This document shows, piece by piece, positions 11,900 to 23,584 of a DNA stretch of 64,000 nucleotides (positions within the stretch are counted from its first letter, which is position 1; the number at the start of each line of letters is the position of its first letter). The stretch lies in the NCBI RefSeq assembly GCF_003255815.1, contig NC_037673.1, positions 144,282,111 through 144,346,110 of the forward strand, in the 5' to 3' direction. The translations under genes and the position numbers were made by a program. The notes under the pieces are model-generated. The model was not told where the DNA came from. It did no database searches and was given only the letters and a program-made list of their open reading frames with translations. The DNA is from Theropithecus gelada (taxonomy: Eukaryota > Chordata > Mammalia > Primates > Cercopithecidae).

Positions 11900-12105
11900 A
11901 ACTTACAATTTTAATTGAAAAAAGGACAATTAAAAATAATTATTTAATTGAAAAAGCATTCTTTTCAATTATAAGATTCTTTTTTAATTGAAAAGAATTT
12001 ATATTTAATTTTTCAAGTAAAAAACAATTCTTTTCAATTAAAGAAGAATCCTGTAATCGAACAAAAATTATTTTTCAATTAAAAAAGAATTTTTAATGAA
12101 AACAA
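11900..12105. repeat. AT-rich tract of alternating inverted 10-mers
   Basis: The 10-mer TAATTGAAAA occurs at 11912, 11945 and 11985 on plus. Its reverse complement TTTTCAATTA occurs at 11962, 12031 and 12072. A near-copy lies at about 12011. Two 14-bp perfect arms (11958-11971 and 11985-11998) can fold with a 13-nt loop, and the first arm is repeated at 12027-12040. No transposon family is recognised. Confidence 0.85.
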
Positions 12106-12369
12106 CAAGAAAGATTCTACCAGTCTTTGATTGGTGAAATATTTCTTAATCATTTTGGCTGAAAGTGTCTTTCTCTAATTCCCAAGCATTGGCCATAGTT
12201 ATTGCTCTTGGAAGTGACCAACAAGTGTAATCTATTTTCCCATTACAGCTCTCCAATCATTAAATCTTCTCTCCTTCATGGTAAGCATCTCAATTTCTTC
12301 AAACTTTCCTTAAAGAACATGCTTTTAAGGCCCCTCTCTATCATTGTTGCTACTTTTTAAAATTCGCTC

Positions 12370-13130
12370 CAAGGTGTCCCTATTCATCCAGAATGGAGAA
12401 GGTGGAATTTGATCTGATAGTTGAAGGATTATTAAATTTTATGGAATATCTTCAGAGATGGTGATGAGTGACATAAGTTGCAGTGAGGCGGTGGGATCAG
12501 AAGTGTTTGCTATAAAGCCTGAGAATGTAGTTTAGGGAGAGTCTTAAATGCTTTTCAAAGAACCAATTCTAGGCTGGGCGTGGTGGCTCATACTTGTAAT
12601 CCCAGCACTTTGGGAGGCCAAGGTGGGTGGATGATCTGAGGTCAGGAGTTTGAGATCAGCCTAGCCAACATGGTGAAATCCCCTCTCCACTAAAAATACA
12701 AAAATTAGCTGGGCACCATCATGCTCACCTGTAATCCCAGCTACTCGGGAAGTTGAGGCAGGAGAACTGCTTGAATCTGGAAAGTGGAGGTTGCAGTGAG
12801 TTGAGATCGTGCCACTGCACTCCAGCCTGGGCGACAGGGAGAGACTCATAAAAAAAAAAAAAAAAAAAATCTATTATATTCATATTCATTTGACAGCAAA
12901 ATATCCTCAGTGTGCTTGGAGTGGGTGTGAGACATGATCAGATGGTCATTTTGGTGCATTATTCGTATAGTGGATGTAAAGGAAAAGAGAGAGAAATAAG
13001 GGAATCGTTCATGTGTATTAATTGAGAATCAATATTAATAGTAGTGTGACCCGGAGAAAGAGACAGATGTGAGGTCTATGTTAGCTATTTACAGGAATTA
13101 TTTTAACTTTCCCTATTTCCTAGAATATCA
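12370..13130 (-). repeat. L2-like LINE, split by an Alu
   Basis: Blocks such as 'gacatgatcagatggtcatt' (about 12932) and the 'aatttgatctgatagttgaa' region resemble antisense L2. Diverged; the Alu at 12572-12869 interrupts it. Confidence 0.35.
12572..12869 (+). mobile_element. Alu (AluS-like)
   Basis: Complete dimeric Alu from 'ggctgggcgtggtggctcat' to an A tail of about 20. Moderately diverged. No clear target duplication is readable. Confidence 0.93.
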
Positions 13131-13221
13131 AATATGAATATGCTTGTCCACTTTTCTTCTTTTAAAACAAATGCTTATTAAATGTCAATTTTTAAAAAAC
13201 AAAGCGCTATTTTTAAATGCC

Positions 13222-13625
13222 AGTACTTTAGTCTGTTTGTGTTGTTATAAAGGAATACCTGAGGCTATAATTTATAAACAAAAGAGGTTTATTTGTCTCA
13301 CAGCTCTGCAGGCTGTACAAGAAGCATGGTCCCAACATTTGCTTCCAGTGAGGTCCTCAGGAAGCTTCCACTCATGGCGGAAGGTGCAGGGGTGCAAGCA
13401 TCACATGGTGAGGGAGGAGGGACCAGGATGAGGAGCCAGGCTTCTTTTAACAATCAGATTTCTCAGGAATGAATAGAGTGAGAACTCCTTCATTATCGTG
13501 AGAACAGTTCATGACAGATCTGCCTCCATGACTCAAACACCTGCCACCAGGGCCCACCTCCAACTTTAAGGATCAAATTTCAACATAAGATTTGAAGAGG
13601 ACAAATACCCAAACTAGATCATGCA
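13222..13625 (-). mobile_element. MaLR solo LTR (MST/THE1-like)
   Basis: Reads as the antisense of a MaLR LTR of the THE1/MST group: 'ttagtctgtttgtgttgtta' at one end, 'catggcggaaggtgcag' in the middle, 'gcctccatgactcaaacacc' and 'cccaaactagatca' at the other. No internal retroviral sequence is adjacent, so it is a solo LTR. Confidence 0.82.
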
Positions 13626-14097
13626 GAGAATTAAAAAAATCAAAAATAAAACATTGGAGATGTTTGTAGTTCAGGATAATGTGATTTTAAAAAAGTTTCA
13701 TAGAACAGAGAACATTTGAACTTTACTTATAAGAATGGTTATGTATTAATTCTGTGACAAAAGAAAATACGGCATTCCAAGTGGAAAAAACAAGGTGAGC
13801 AAAGGAAGGTAAAAGACCAGGTTATATTCAAGGAAAATTTTATTAGTTTACAGTTGTGTTGTCTAATACTGTAGCCACTAGCCATATATGAACACAAAAA
13901 ATTAGTTAAATCAAATTCAAAAGTCAATTCCACAGTCACACTAGTCACATTCCAAGTGCTTATAAGTTGTATATAGCTAATGGCTAGTATACTGAACAGC
14001 ACAGCTATAGAACATTTCCATCATTGCAGAAAGTTCTATTGAGCAGTGCTGGGCTAAAGAATGATGCTGCATATAGAGAAGTAAGAAATTATCAGAT

Positions 14098-14133
14098 TTA
14101 CACACATGCACACTCACACATACACACACACCC
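14098..14133. repeat. (CA)n-like microsatellite
   Basis: Imperfect cacaca run interrupted by tg and tc steps. The flanks 13640-14095 and 14140-14420 show no recognised repeat. Confidence 0.8.
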
Positions 14134-14424
14134 CTGATTTTGAGTCTGAATTTTATTCTGTTGGTATATCAACATCTGTTTTGGTTAAAAGAAACAAAAT
14201 GTAACTTAAACTGGCTTAAACAACAAATGGAGTTTGTTAGCTCAATTATCTGAAAAGTTCAGAAATAACCTCGGCTTCATAAATAGCTCCTTCAAGCTTT
14301 TGCTGAGCTTCCATTTGATCTTCTCTTGTCTTTTTTCTTCTGTGTATTGGCTTTACCCTCAGAATGGCTTTCCAATATAGAAAAATAGCTGAAGTAGCTC
14401 TAGGTCTCAAGCTCCCAAATGACA

Positions 14425-14797
14425 TTGTCATACCTGAGACTGGGTAGTTTATAAAGAACAGAAATGTGTTGGCTCACAGTTCTGGAGGCTGGGAAGTCCA
14501 AGATCGAGGGACTGCATCTACTGAGGGTCTTGCACCATCACATGGTGGAAGACATTGTGTGGGTGACAGAAAAAAATAAAGAAAATGAGAGAGAGCGAGC
14601 AAAACTCACCTTTACAACAAATCCACTGTTGTGATAATAAACCCACTACTGTGATAACAACATTAATCTATTTATAAGGAAAGAACCGTCATGACCTATA
14701 CACCTCTTAAAGTCCCTACCCCTCAACACTGTTGCATTGGGGATTAAGTTTCCAACAGAAGAACTTTGGGGAACACATTCAAACCACAGTACACATG
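14425..14797 (-). mobile_element. MaLR solo LTR (MST/MLT1-like)
   Basis: Antisense MaLR pattern: 'gagactgggtagtttataaa', 'cacagttctggaggctggga', the repeated 'acccactactgtgataa' segment, and terminal 'acattcaaaccacagta'. A decayed solo LTR. Confidence 0.8.
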
Positions 14798-14820
14798 ATT
14801 CAGAAGAAGAGCGCTTATCT

Positions 14821-15089
14821 TCTTTTTTATTGAGATGAAGTGCTGTTCTTGTTGCCTAGGCTGGAGTGCAATGGCACAGTCTCAGCTCACTGCAACCTCC
14901 GCCTCCCAGTTTCAAGTGATTCTCCTGCCTTAGCCTCCCAAGTAGCTGGTATTACAGGTGCCCACCACCATGCCCAGCTTTTTTTTTTTTTTTGTATTTT
15001 TAGTAGACATGGGGTTTCACCATGTTGGCCAGGCTAGTCTTGAACTCCTGACCTCAGGTGATCCAACCGCCTCAGCCTCCTAAAGTGCT
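14821..15089 (-). mobile_element. Alu, 5'-truncated
   Basis: Antisense Alu with its tail side at left. It ends at 'cctaaagtgct', lacking about 30 bp of the Alu 5' end. Short tcttctt-type repeats at both sides may be the target duplication. Confidence 0.9.
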
Positions 15090-15529
15090 CTTCTTCTGGA
15101 TCTTGACCATAGAAAAATAAATGCCTGCACCTTTTTGAACTTGCCCCATTTATGTGCCTGCCCACTCCTGCACTCTTTTGCTATAGCCAAGGGAGTGTCA
15201 TGTACTGACTGATGCCTGACACAATCAGCGTGGCATGAGAGATAGGATAATGTAAATGGGCTTAGGCCCATCTGGGCCAATCTTTGAGGTGAAGGTGGAG
15301 TCAGTTCTACCCATAAGCCATCTGGATTCCACCCAGCCTGGGTGTGGTTAAATGGGGCTCTTTTTAAAAGGCCATTCCTGTTGCAATTCCCAATATGAAA
15401 TCATTATGTAATTTTATTTTTTTAAATGACAAATCTTTACTTTATTTGACTTGATTAGGTTTGAAAATCTTTAAACTGTAATACAGATAAAACAGAGAAG
15501 AGACACAGCAAAGAATAGCCAGAACTGTG

Positions 15530-16900
15530 TTTTTTTTAAAAGTGTTATGGTTTTATTTAAAAAACATAAATTCACAAAAGGTAATTAAGTTCAAAACTTT
15601 AAGGAACTGTTTGTAAGGCACTTAACACACAATATCCATACTGCTATATGAAGAATATTAAAATCCATGCACCGTGTAATTAAATAAAATCTTCATTATC
15701 CTATTGCTACTCTCCAAACTGCTCTCATGACACAACAAATAAAAAACAAATTTTAAAAATTATTAAAAACATTACCAAACAAAGAAAAAGTCTTCAAACT
15801 AGAGATCTTAGAGTCAGCTATGAAAATGATCAACTCGCCATGAAAAAAAAACAGTTTGACACATTATGAATGAAGTGAACCACATTAAATCTGTGTAAAA
15901 TTAGTCACGTCTTAATTGATGGCTAATCATCACTAACAAAAAAAATGAGAAAAGCTAAAATTCCATATAAATGTATATGGAACTTGACGACGATATCAAT
16001 GAAAATTTTTCACCCTATAAAATATTACCGTTTACACATTAAAACAGCTCATTTTGCATAATGACAATGTGAAAATAGTAGAACACATACTTCCCATGAA
16101 ATTACATGTTACTTTCTACAGAAATAACCGTAAATGACTATCCTATTGCAAAATCAGCAGGATCAGGGAGTCTGGTTTTAGAATGATTTTGTTATCTCTT
16201 TCATTTTCTTATTCTTAACATCTTTTTTCCTCTTTTTCTCCCAAAAGTGCTCTTCTTTATCTTCTACTCTTTCTGTCATTGTCAGCATAGCTATCATCAT
16301 ATTTATTCTAAAATTCTTCTTTCTTTGAAAATGAGCAACCTATTTCCTGTTTTCCCTTTTCCAATTCTAAACTTGCTACATCTTGTCCTCATTCTCCTCC
16401 TCTTCCTCTTCCTCATATTTTCTGGGTGGACCAGCTCATCTTCCACATCACCTTCATTATCTCTATTTTCATACTCATCCTCTTCTTGGGAGTTGACATT
16501 CATTATCTTTCTTCCCAAATCCCTCTAAGTGTGTTTTGTTACAGCAGTTGAAAAATATACTTTGTCTAAGAACATTTGGGACTGCTAAATAAGTCAAGAT
16601 TTTACAGAAGTCTACGAAACTGAGCTTTTTAAGTTTTGGTTTCATTCCAAATGAAATCGTTAGAATTTTGGCATTTTCTTGCCAGGACTTCTAAGCCCCC
16701 AGAACTAGTATTGTTACTAAGAAAACCAGTCAATGAAAGAATTATGCTTCAGTCATACATAGAAACACTGGTTCTTTGAAAAGATCATTCAACCCTTCAA
16801 TTTCTCCATTGATGACTGGCAACTATTAATGACCAATTTGATCACTCAGGCTTTGCATGACTTCCTCCTCCTCTGTTACCACTGGCCTCATTTTTCCCCT
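15530..16900 (-). pseudogene. Probable processed pseudogene, parent unidentified
   Basis: Read on the minus strand, the left end has an A run (T8 at 15530-15537) preceded about 15 nt upstream by a polyadenylation signal (AATAAA, as TTTATT at 15552-15557). Next comes about 620 bp of AT-rich 3'UTR-like sequence, then an acidic, charged coding-like stretch at about 16180-16530. One open piece (16303-16518, 71 codons) begins MGRKIMNVNS and contains 'EEDEYENRDNEGDVEDELVH'; a shifted frame downstream reads a Glu/Asn-rich run. The upstream half (16540-16900) is broken by stops. The order acidic tail, 3'UTR, signal, A run, with no intron signals, fits an mRNA retrocopy. An 8-bp match (aatagcca) at 15514-15521 and 17016-17023 could be the remains of a target duplication, which would put the 5' end near 17015. 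I cannot name the parent gene. Confidence 0.45.
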
Positions 16901-17189
16901 CCCTCCTTCTTGTACTAACTCTGATTTCAAAACTTAAAAAAAATAGAAAATGAATGAAAAGGAAAACAAATATACCACTCACCTCCAACAAAAAGATATG
17001 TAAGATAAAGAACAAAATAGCCAACGGAGTTCAAATAGGTGGGATATTAACTTGGCCTCCTTTTCCTCTTCATCCATACACATCCATAGCTCCTTTCCTT
17101 TCAATGGCTGTTCAGAGACTTGCATTATTTTAAAAACATATAATATGATCAGAATTGTAATTTTGGAGTATTATTCAGATGGTGGTGTG

Positions 17190-17750
17190 TGTAAATTGAA
17201 CCAGAGAGGAAAAAACCAAGAAGCAGGGAATTAATTAGGAAAGTATTCTATTAACCCAGGCAAGAAAAAAAGTGGGATTAAACAGGCTTTTTTTCTCAGT
17301 GGAAAATTAGCAGAGGATAAAATTCCTAGCAGTGTAATGAAGCTATAATTTGTTAGAGCTGTCTTGGAAACTAGATGATCAGCAGAGAAATTATAGTGAC
17401 TTTACTAAGAAAAGGGAGCACAGAAGAAAGATCAGAGGAATGATGGTAAATTCCACTTGGGCACTTATTGAAATTAAGGGGCATCTTCAGCATTTAGGTA
17501 AACTTTTCCCACAGGTAGATGGCAAAATGGAACTGAAAGAGTAGAGTTGAGAGTGGATTCCCAAAGATAGAAAGGCTTGAACAGGCAAAAAAAAGTGTGG
17601 GCAGAGTACCATAAAAAAACTGTTATGTATAAGAAGAGGTACTTAGCAGTGAATCTGAGAAGAAGCAGTAAGGTAACTTGTAGGAGAATTCTGAGAGTTA
17701 ATTATCTGGAGTTTGAGAAAGGAGAGAATTTAAGGTGGTAAAGCGTGTCT
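17190..17750 (-). repeat. L2-like tract (weak)
   Basis: Purine-rich text with 'gagggagcac'-, 'gaggaatgatgg'- and 'ggcaaaatggaactgaaaga'-like steps recalls antisense L2. No strong anchor. From 17760 to 18425 I see no recognisable feature. Confidence 0.28.
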
Positions 17751-18425
17751 ATTTGGGGAGAGAAAAGAGTGAGAGGGTTTCGTGATTATTCTATAAGCAC
17801 TTGCAAAGGGTTTAACCTCCCAGATAAAAAGACATATTTCTTTTCCACAGGTAAGAGTGTGGTCCAATTCTAGATGAAATATGTAGGCGTGGAGTAGAAA
17901 AAAAAAAACACCTCCCATCCCTACTTTTTTTTCTTACTGTTTTTTTCACTCCAGATAAAAGAGAAAGTTGAAATCAGCTTGATGTGGTCTCCACAGAGAG
18001 TCAAATACTTCAGCTAGCTTCACGTGGCACTTCCAGAACCACCATCCGCCTTTGTTTATCCTGCTTGTGACCCATTGAGGCTTACTTAGTTGAATTATGT
18101 CCAAGGGCTTCCTTGCCTCCTGTTTTCCTGATGGGTTTGGACAAGGGTGAACACTGGTGGACCATCACAGGGCAGTAGTAAAGTGTTATTGAGTATTTTC
18201 CTTCTGGTTTTCTCCATGCTGCATCACTGCATGTTGACTCCGTCCCCCTGTGGTGTCTTGTCTACAGTAGGGACCAATGGGATTGGGTCTGGTTTTAGCT
18301 CAGAGTTGTGATGTAAGCATTAATAAATGACCTACAGGTAAGCACTTTGTAATATCCAGGCTCCATATTTCCAGTTTGACTGCCTAAATTTCCCTTTAAA
18401 CCTCTGACATTCTATGAGTGTGGAC

Positions 18426-18597
18426 TAGTGCTTTGCTGTTCAGTATAAACTGTGAAACAGCAGGATCTACTTTTCCTAGCAGCTTGTTAGAAATGTAGAA
18501 TTACAGACCCTACTCCAAACCTACTGAATTGGAATCTACATTCTCAAAAGATACCCAGATGATTTGTATGTACATTAGGACTTGGGAAATACTGAGA
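18426..18597 (+). mobile_element. MER5-type hAT-Charlie fossil
   Basis: The order 'agcagcttgttagaaatgta', 'actccaaacctactgaattg' then a gattt/gatgat segment is the MER5A core. A nonautonomous DNA transposon remnant. Confidence 0.7.
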
Positions 18598-18611
18598 TAG
18601 TATACAATTAT

Positions 18612-18782
18612 AGTTAAAGAGTATGGAGTTTAGGGGCAGAGTGACCTGCTTGTGAGTTTTGACTCTTCTATTATTTGTTCTATGAACTTGTGACAAGTTA
18701 CTGACTTTTTTGAATCTCAAGGTCTAATCTGAAAATAATAATCCTAGGGATGTTGTGAAGAGTCCATAAGACAATGCAATTC
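18612..18782 (+). repeat. MIR SINE
   Basis: MIR order is visible: 'agagtatggagtttaggggc', 'gaacttgtgacaagttactg', then the 'gggatgttgtgaagag' block. Confidence 0.75.
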
Positions 18783-18839
18783 TGTGCTGTTGTGCAGGAC
18801 TTATTCATTAAATACTTACAGTTAAAGCCAGTAAGAAGG

Positions 18840-19200
18840 AGGTCATTAGCCTGAGATTGTCTCTGTAATAGGAACTCCAACATAAGCAAACCAAAACTCA
18901 ATTAAATGTAAACAGTAAAACACAAGTTAAGTTTAACCAATCAGAAACCTCCAACTAACCTCTAGCTTGGGATTCTCCACTGCATCACACCCCAATAAAG
19001 AAATGCCTAGCTGTAGCCTATCAAGTAACTTCCCTATTTTGCTTTCATGGTTGATCTAAAAAAGCTTGCTACTCCCACTGCAGAGAGGGGCTGTCTGAAC
19101 TTCTGGTTCTGTTTTCCTTTTGGCTTTCCTGCTTGATTCATGAATCATTCTTTGCTTAAATAAATTCTGTTAAATTTTTGCTTAAGGTTTTTCTTTCAAC
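18840..19200 (+). mobile_element. LTR-like block, family undetermined
   Basis: Contains 'taaccaatcagaaacctcca', a caataaag segment, 'gcctatcaagtaacttccc', 'aaaaagcttgctactcccac' and, near the end, 'tgcttaaataaattctg' with an AATAAA signal. This is the U3-R layout of many mammalian ERV LTRs. No internal coding sequence adjoins it. The family is not assigned. Confidence 0.5.
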
Positions 19201-19204
19201 GTTA

Positions 19205-19300
19205 TGGATACCTCCAATGTTCCAAGCACTGTGCTAGGTGCTCAGCAGTCAACAAGACAGACAGTCCCTGGTCTCATCCAGTTTAGGTTGTTTTCGAGTC
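19205..19300 (-). repeat. L2 fragment
   Basis: 'caagcactgtgctaggtgct' followed by 'caacaagacagacagtccct' is the antisense L2 end seen in many mammalian loci. Confidence 0.6.
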
Positions 19301-19344
19301 CTACGGACCACAGTTATGCTTTGGTCCTGGAACGAGGAAGCATG

Positions 19345-19495
19345 ATGCAGTAGATAGATTATTGACCTCAAGGGTGAAAATACATAGATTGCAACCCTCC
19401 TTCTTTTAAACGCATACTGAAGAGCCTTAAACAAGTCATTTCAGCTTTATGAATCTTGTCTGCAAATGGAATCTTAAGAATATTCGACTGCTTAA
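19345..19495 (+). repeat. MIR SINE
   Basis: Diverged MIR order: 'gcatgatgcagtagatagat', 'aacaagtcatttcagctt', 'gtctgcaaatggaatc'. Confidence 0.5.
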
Positions 19496-19665
19496 GCATA
19501 TTCCAAACTGCGTTTCACGGAACACTAAACTTATGAGCTTCTCCGTGGAGGAGATAAGAAAGACACGTGACCAAATAAGTTTGGGAACTTAAGGAAATCA
19601 CAAGTGAAACATTTCTTTAGCTTGAAGTAATTTTCCATTTCTGACCCTTATTATTGACAAAGACT

Positions 19666-19762
19666 TTCTTTCCTCCTTTCCTTCTTCTTTCTCTCTCTCT
19701 CTCCCTTCCCTCCTTTCCTCTCGCCCTTCCTCCCTTCTTTCCTTCCTTTTTCTTTCTGTCTG
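19666..19762. repeat. Polypyrimidine (CT-rich) tract
   Basis: Almost uninterrupted C/T on the plus strand with a (CT)n core near 19690-19705. It could adopt triplex DNA. From 19770 to 20750 I recognise no gene or repeat. Confidence 0.85.
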
Positions 19763-20756
19763 TTGCAGTAATTTGGGAAGATGTTAGACTGTTTCCCTAA
19801 GACCATTGATGGATATGATAGCTTGAGGATCTATTTTAGTCAGGAGGGAAGAAGTATTTTTCAAGGGCAGTTCTCCACAGACCTGGTCAGGATGACTCCA
19901 TGGTTGTCAGATTTCCCAAAAGAAAGCACCAAGGGTTAAGAAAAGGGTAAGAAGGGATTTGGAGCATATCTTTAAGAGTTGTTTGACATTGAGCAAGCCT
20001 CTGGCCCCTCAGTTTCTGAGTCTGGAAGAGGGTGTGGGGTCTGCCTGGTGGTTCTGCCATGGTCTGGGAGGCTAAGAGTGTGTCTGAGTTGTACAAAAAT
20101 CTAATTTTGGAAACGCTTACTTGCCTATGTTTGAGCAGAGAGCTGTGAGTTGGTGTTCATGAATTTTAGAGGCAAACTCTAGTGTTTGTCTTCTTGTTTC
20201 AGTTGGAAACTAGGTTTTCTCCAGTGAAAGCTGGCCTTTCTCTCCCAGTTTAAGGACTGGGATGTCCTGTATTTAGTTCAACAAAGGCTTACTACTTACT
20301 TAGATTAAGTACCCAAACCTGTATCACTTGCTTAGAGCACTGATTTCAGAAATATGGACATGATCCAGAATGATGCTTGAAGCTTGTCTCAACTGGTATT
20401 TTTTGATTGTTCTCTCATGTAAAGTTCTCAAGCCTTTATTCTGAAGAAGAGAAATATGTCTTATCAAGTTCTACTTTCTTGAACTTATTTTTCTTCGTAC
20501 TGATAAATGGAATAGAAACTGTGTAAATAAGTACATTCTGGTTTAGTGCAGTGGGAAAGGAAGGAAGAGGGTGATGCATCAACAATTTAGGGCAGGAGAT
20601 ACAACAGAGGAGAGGGGTTAGGCATGGAGAAATGGGCACTGAGATTAGAGACGAGGGACCTCTGCTTTCATTCAGAAGAGAGGCTCTTCTACCCACATCA
20701 ATTCAAGACAAAGGCTCAGGTGCAATGGCCACAGAAAAGCCCCACTTATTCAGAAA

Positions 20757-20992
20757 GTACAAGGCAGTTGTTAAGAACATAGATTCTGTGGAAGACAAAC
20801 CCAGACATAAACTCAAGCTCTACAACTTACTGGATATGGTAGGGAAATTTACTCCTTTTAGTTCTTGGTTTGCCATTTTTAAAAATGTGGATAATAAAAG
20901 CACTGACCACATAAAGTTGTTTCAAGGATTAAATATGATGATGCATATACTTTATATAATTTTATGTGCTTAGCAATTGATTTATAGACAGC
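20757..20992 (+). repeat. MIR SINE
   Basis: Near full-length MIR: 'ggcagttgttaagaacatag', 'agctctacaacttactggat', 'aaaatgtggataataaaagc', 'tgtttcaaggattaaatatg'. The 113-codon ORF over it is chance. Confidence 0.8.
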
Positions 20993-21154
20993 ACTTAACA
21001 CAATTTGCTACTGCTTTTATTTTTATATTATTGTCATTATTATTATAACTTTCATTTATCAAATTAGTGTGTACATTAAATATGTCAGGTCAGCATCATA
21101 CCTGAGAGAAGAAAGCCTCATAGCCACTCACCTATTTTCATAATTCAACAGAGA

Positions 21155-21340
21155 TTTTGAGGCAATTTAGCACTATGAAAAGAGAATCTTTCTGACCTGT
21201 GTGCAAATCCTGGTTCTGCTATTTGACAGTTTGAGAAAATTATTTTAACTTCTCTGAAAATGTGCTAGGTTATGAAGATTAAATGGATGATAAATCTGTA
21301 CACTTAATAGAGGTGCCTATCTTAAATAAGCCTTAGTGAT
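21155..21340 (+). repeat. MIR SINE
   Basis: 'gtgtgcaaatcctggttctg', then 'aacttctctgaaaatgtgc' and 'gaagattaaatgga' are in MIR order. Confidence 0.7.
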
Positions 21341-21344
21341 AATA

Positions 21345-21490
21345 GCTATTATCATTACAAATGTAGAATATTTTACTTCTAAAATACACACAGCTGAAAA
21401 AGTTGATAAACCAGATCAGAACGGAAAAATGACTTACCCAACGTTATAGGACTGGAACCAAGATCTTCAAGCTTTGAGCCCAGTGGTTTT
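21345..21490 (-). repeat. MIR SINE, antisense
   Basis: 'aaaatgacttacccaacgtt' followed by 'ggactggaaccaagatctt' matches the antisense MIR core. It lies tail-to-tail with the MIR at 21155. Confidence 0.5.
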
Positions 21491-21554
21491 GCCTATACAT
21501 ACATAGAACTCTCCATGAAGGAGTACTTGAAGTACATTTGAGCAGTGTGAAGCC

Positions 21555-21780
21555 CAGTGAACTTGCAGTGAGAGACCAAAGTTAAAATCCAGCTCTGCCA
21601 CTTAGTGACTGGGTGACTTTGTGCAACCCATGCAACTTGTATGAACTTCCCTTCCCTCATCTTGTAAAATGGTGACAATGACCCTTGTTTGCTTTCCAAG
21701 AATGTTGCGAAGTTCAAATGAGATTAAAAAGATGTTCGAAAATTATAGAGAGCAACGGATGTATAAGGGATTCATATTCA
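21555..21780 (+). repeat. MIR SINE
   Basis: 'aatccagctctgccacttag', 'gactgggtgactttgtgc', 'cctcatcttgtaaaatgg' and 'ttcaaatgagattaaaaag' occur in MIR order. Confidence 0.8.
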
Positions 21781-22588
21781 TATTACATCCTTTAAAGTGG
21801 CGAGGGAACAGATACTTAATATTAATTTATTATTATATTGAAAATAATTATTTTCTAGGTTCTGCTTTGAAGCAGGAAGGAGCAAAAGTGGTATTGTTTT
21901 AGGTACCCTTCATGCCGGCAAGGTGTGTGCATGCGTGGATGCCTCCAACAGGCTGCTGTAATGAGAAAAAACCTGGGAGCTCCAGCTGCCTGGAGTTCTC
22001 GTGCATTCAACTTCAAAGAAACTAAGCTTGATATTTAAAGTAATTAAAGGTAATTCAAATCTTTACTTGAATCTCTTGGCAAAGATTAACAGGGATATAA
22101 TTTATAACTGAAATCTTCTGACCATCCCCCTTTTCCTAGTTCCTCCAATCCTCACATCTCTTACACTCTGAAGCCACTCCAAACCTTTTCTTTAAACCTT
22201 CTCTATCACATAAAAACTCAACTTGATTAACAACAAAACAATCAAAGAAAACAAGCCTTAGTGACTCTTCATCTTTCTTCTCATCTCTTATCTTTCAGCT
22301 TCCATATCTCACCTTTTAATTGACTGAATATTTGTCTTTCTGATAAAAATTCCCTCTCTTTACTTTTCACTTTTTCTCTCTGCTCATTTGCCAATTCTAT
22401 GTCACAAATTGGCCAGAGACAGAACTGGAGTGGCTGAAATTCATCTTCTGAAGACGGGAATGAATTGAGGCATAGTAGGAAATGCTGAAAATGCAGAATT
22501 CTCATTAATACATTGGGGAAAGGTGGAAGGTAGTAAATACTTACAGGTTTATATGTGCATAGTTTAAGTTCATTGCAATTTTGTTTTC

Positions 22589-22891
22589 TTTCTCTTTCTT
22601 TCTTTTTTTCCTTGACAGAGTTACACTCCTGTTGCCCAGGAGTGCAATGGTGTGATCTGGGGTCACTGCAAACTCTGCTTCCCAGATTCAAGTGATTCTC
22701 CTTCCTCACGCTCCTGAGTGGCTGGGATTACAGGTGCCTGCCACCACACCTGACTAATTTTTGTAGTTTGTATTTTGTATTTAGGGTTTCACCATATTGG
22801 CCAGGCTGGTCTTGAACTCCTGACCTCAGGTGATCTGCCCACCTCAGCCTCCCAAGGTGCTAGGATTACAGGTGTGAGCCCCACGCCCAAC
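22589..22891 (-). mobile_element. Alu element with target-site duplication
   Basis: Antisense Alu, diverged (AluS or AluJ). The 15-bp direct repeat tgcaattttgttttc flanks it at 22574-22588 and 22892-22906. The minus-strand ORF running through it is chance. Confidence 0.93.
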
Positions 22892-23329
22892 TGCAATTTT
22901 GTTTTCATCTCTCCAAAAGAATGACCGAATTATGGATATGGGGACGTGAAGTGTGTATTACGACTCCAGTTGTGGAGTAGTTGTAGGAAGCTGCTTATTT
23001 TTTGATTACTTTTCATAAAGGGTTTCCCTTCACATTTTCTTCAAGTGCCTATCTTGTGCTCTAAATTTCTACTGAACAAACCTCTTTAATACTGGCTACA
23101 AGTATCCTTATTTAAGTATACATCTTTTATCTCCAAATATTTAGTTTCCTTAAATACTGAAAGCTCTCCTCCTGGAAGAAAATGCTTTTGTTAATAAGGG
23201 TAAGTACTGACTAACCACCATGGGACATCATTTTGATTTATTGAGAGGGCGTAAGAGGACAAGCCATTCTCTATTGTTGATCGCCATCTTGTGGAAATAA
23301 CAATTTTTAAAGCGGCATAATTCAGATGT

Positions 23330-23480
23330 TGCGATCCTGTGTGGGTCAGAATTATCGGATTAGGATTCCCTCTTTGTCATATACCTTGAGCTGGCTACTT
23401 AACCTGTCTCAGTTTTTTTCATCTGTAAATGGGGGTAATCTACTAACCTCATGGTGCCTGACTTTACAGTAAACACATGG
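23330..23480 (+). repeat. MIR SINE
   Basis: 'tgagctggctacttaacctg', 'tttttttcatctgtaaatgg' and 'ctaacctcatggtgcctg' follow MIR order. Confidence 0.7.
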
Positions 23481-23584
23481 AGCTACTACTATGATGTATA
23501 TTACAATTTGAGGAGTATTGACAAATAAAACTAGGTTGCTAGATAAGACCAATCATAATAACAAGCAGTAATAATATTGAAAAT

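Noticed and set aside
16303..16518. 71-codon acidic frame considered as a small functional gene
   Set aside because: Flanking frames continue the same acidic text with shifts, and the 3'UTR/poly-A layout fits a retrocopy, so it is treated as part of a pseudogene.
18840..19200. Promoter-like block with CCAAT-like, TAAA-like and AATAAA signals
   Set aside because: The signals fit a decayed LTR with no adjacent gene; I keep it as an LTR-like repeat and do not call a promoter.
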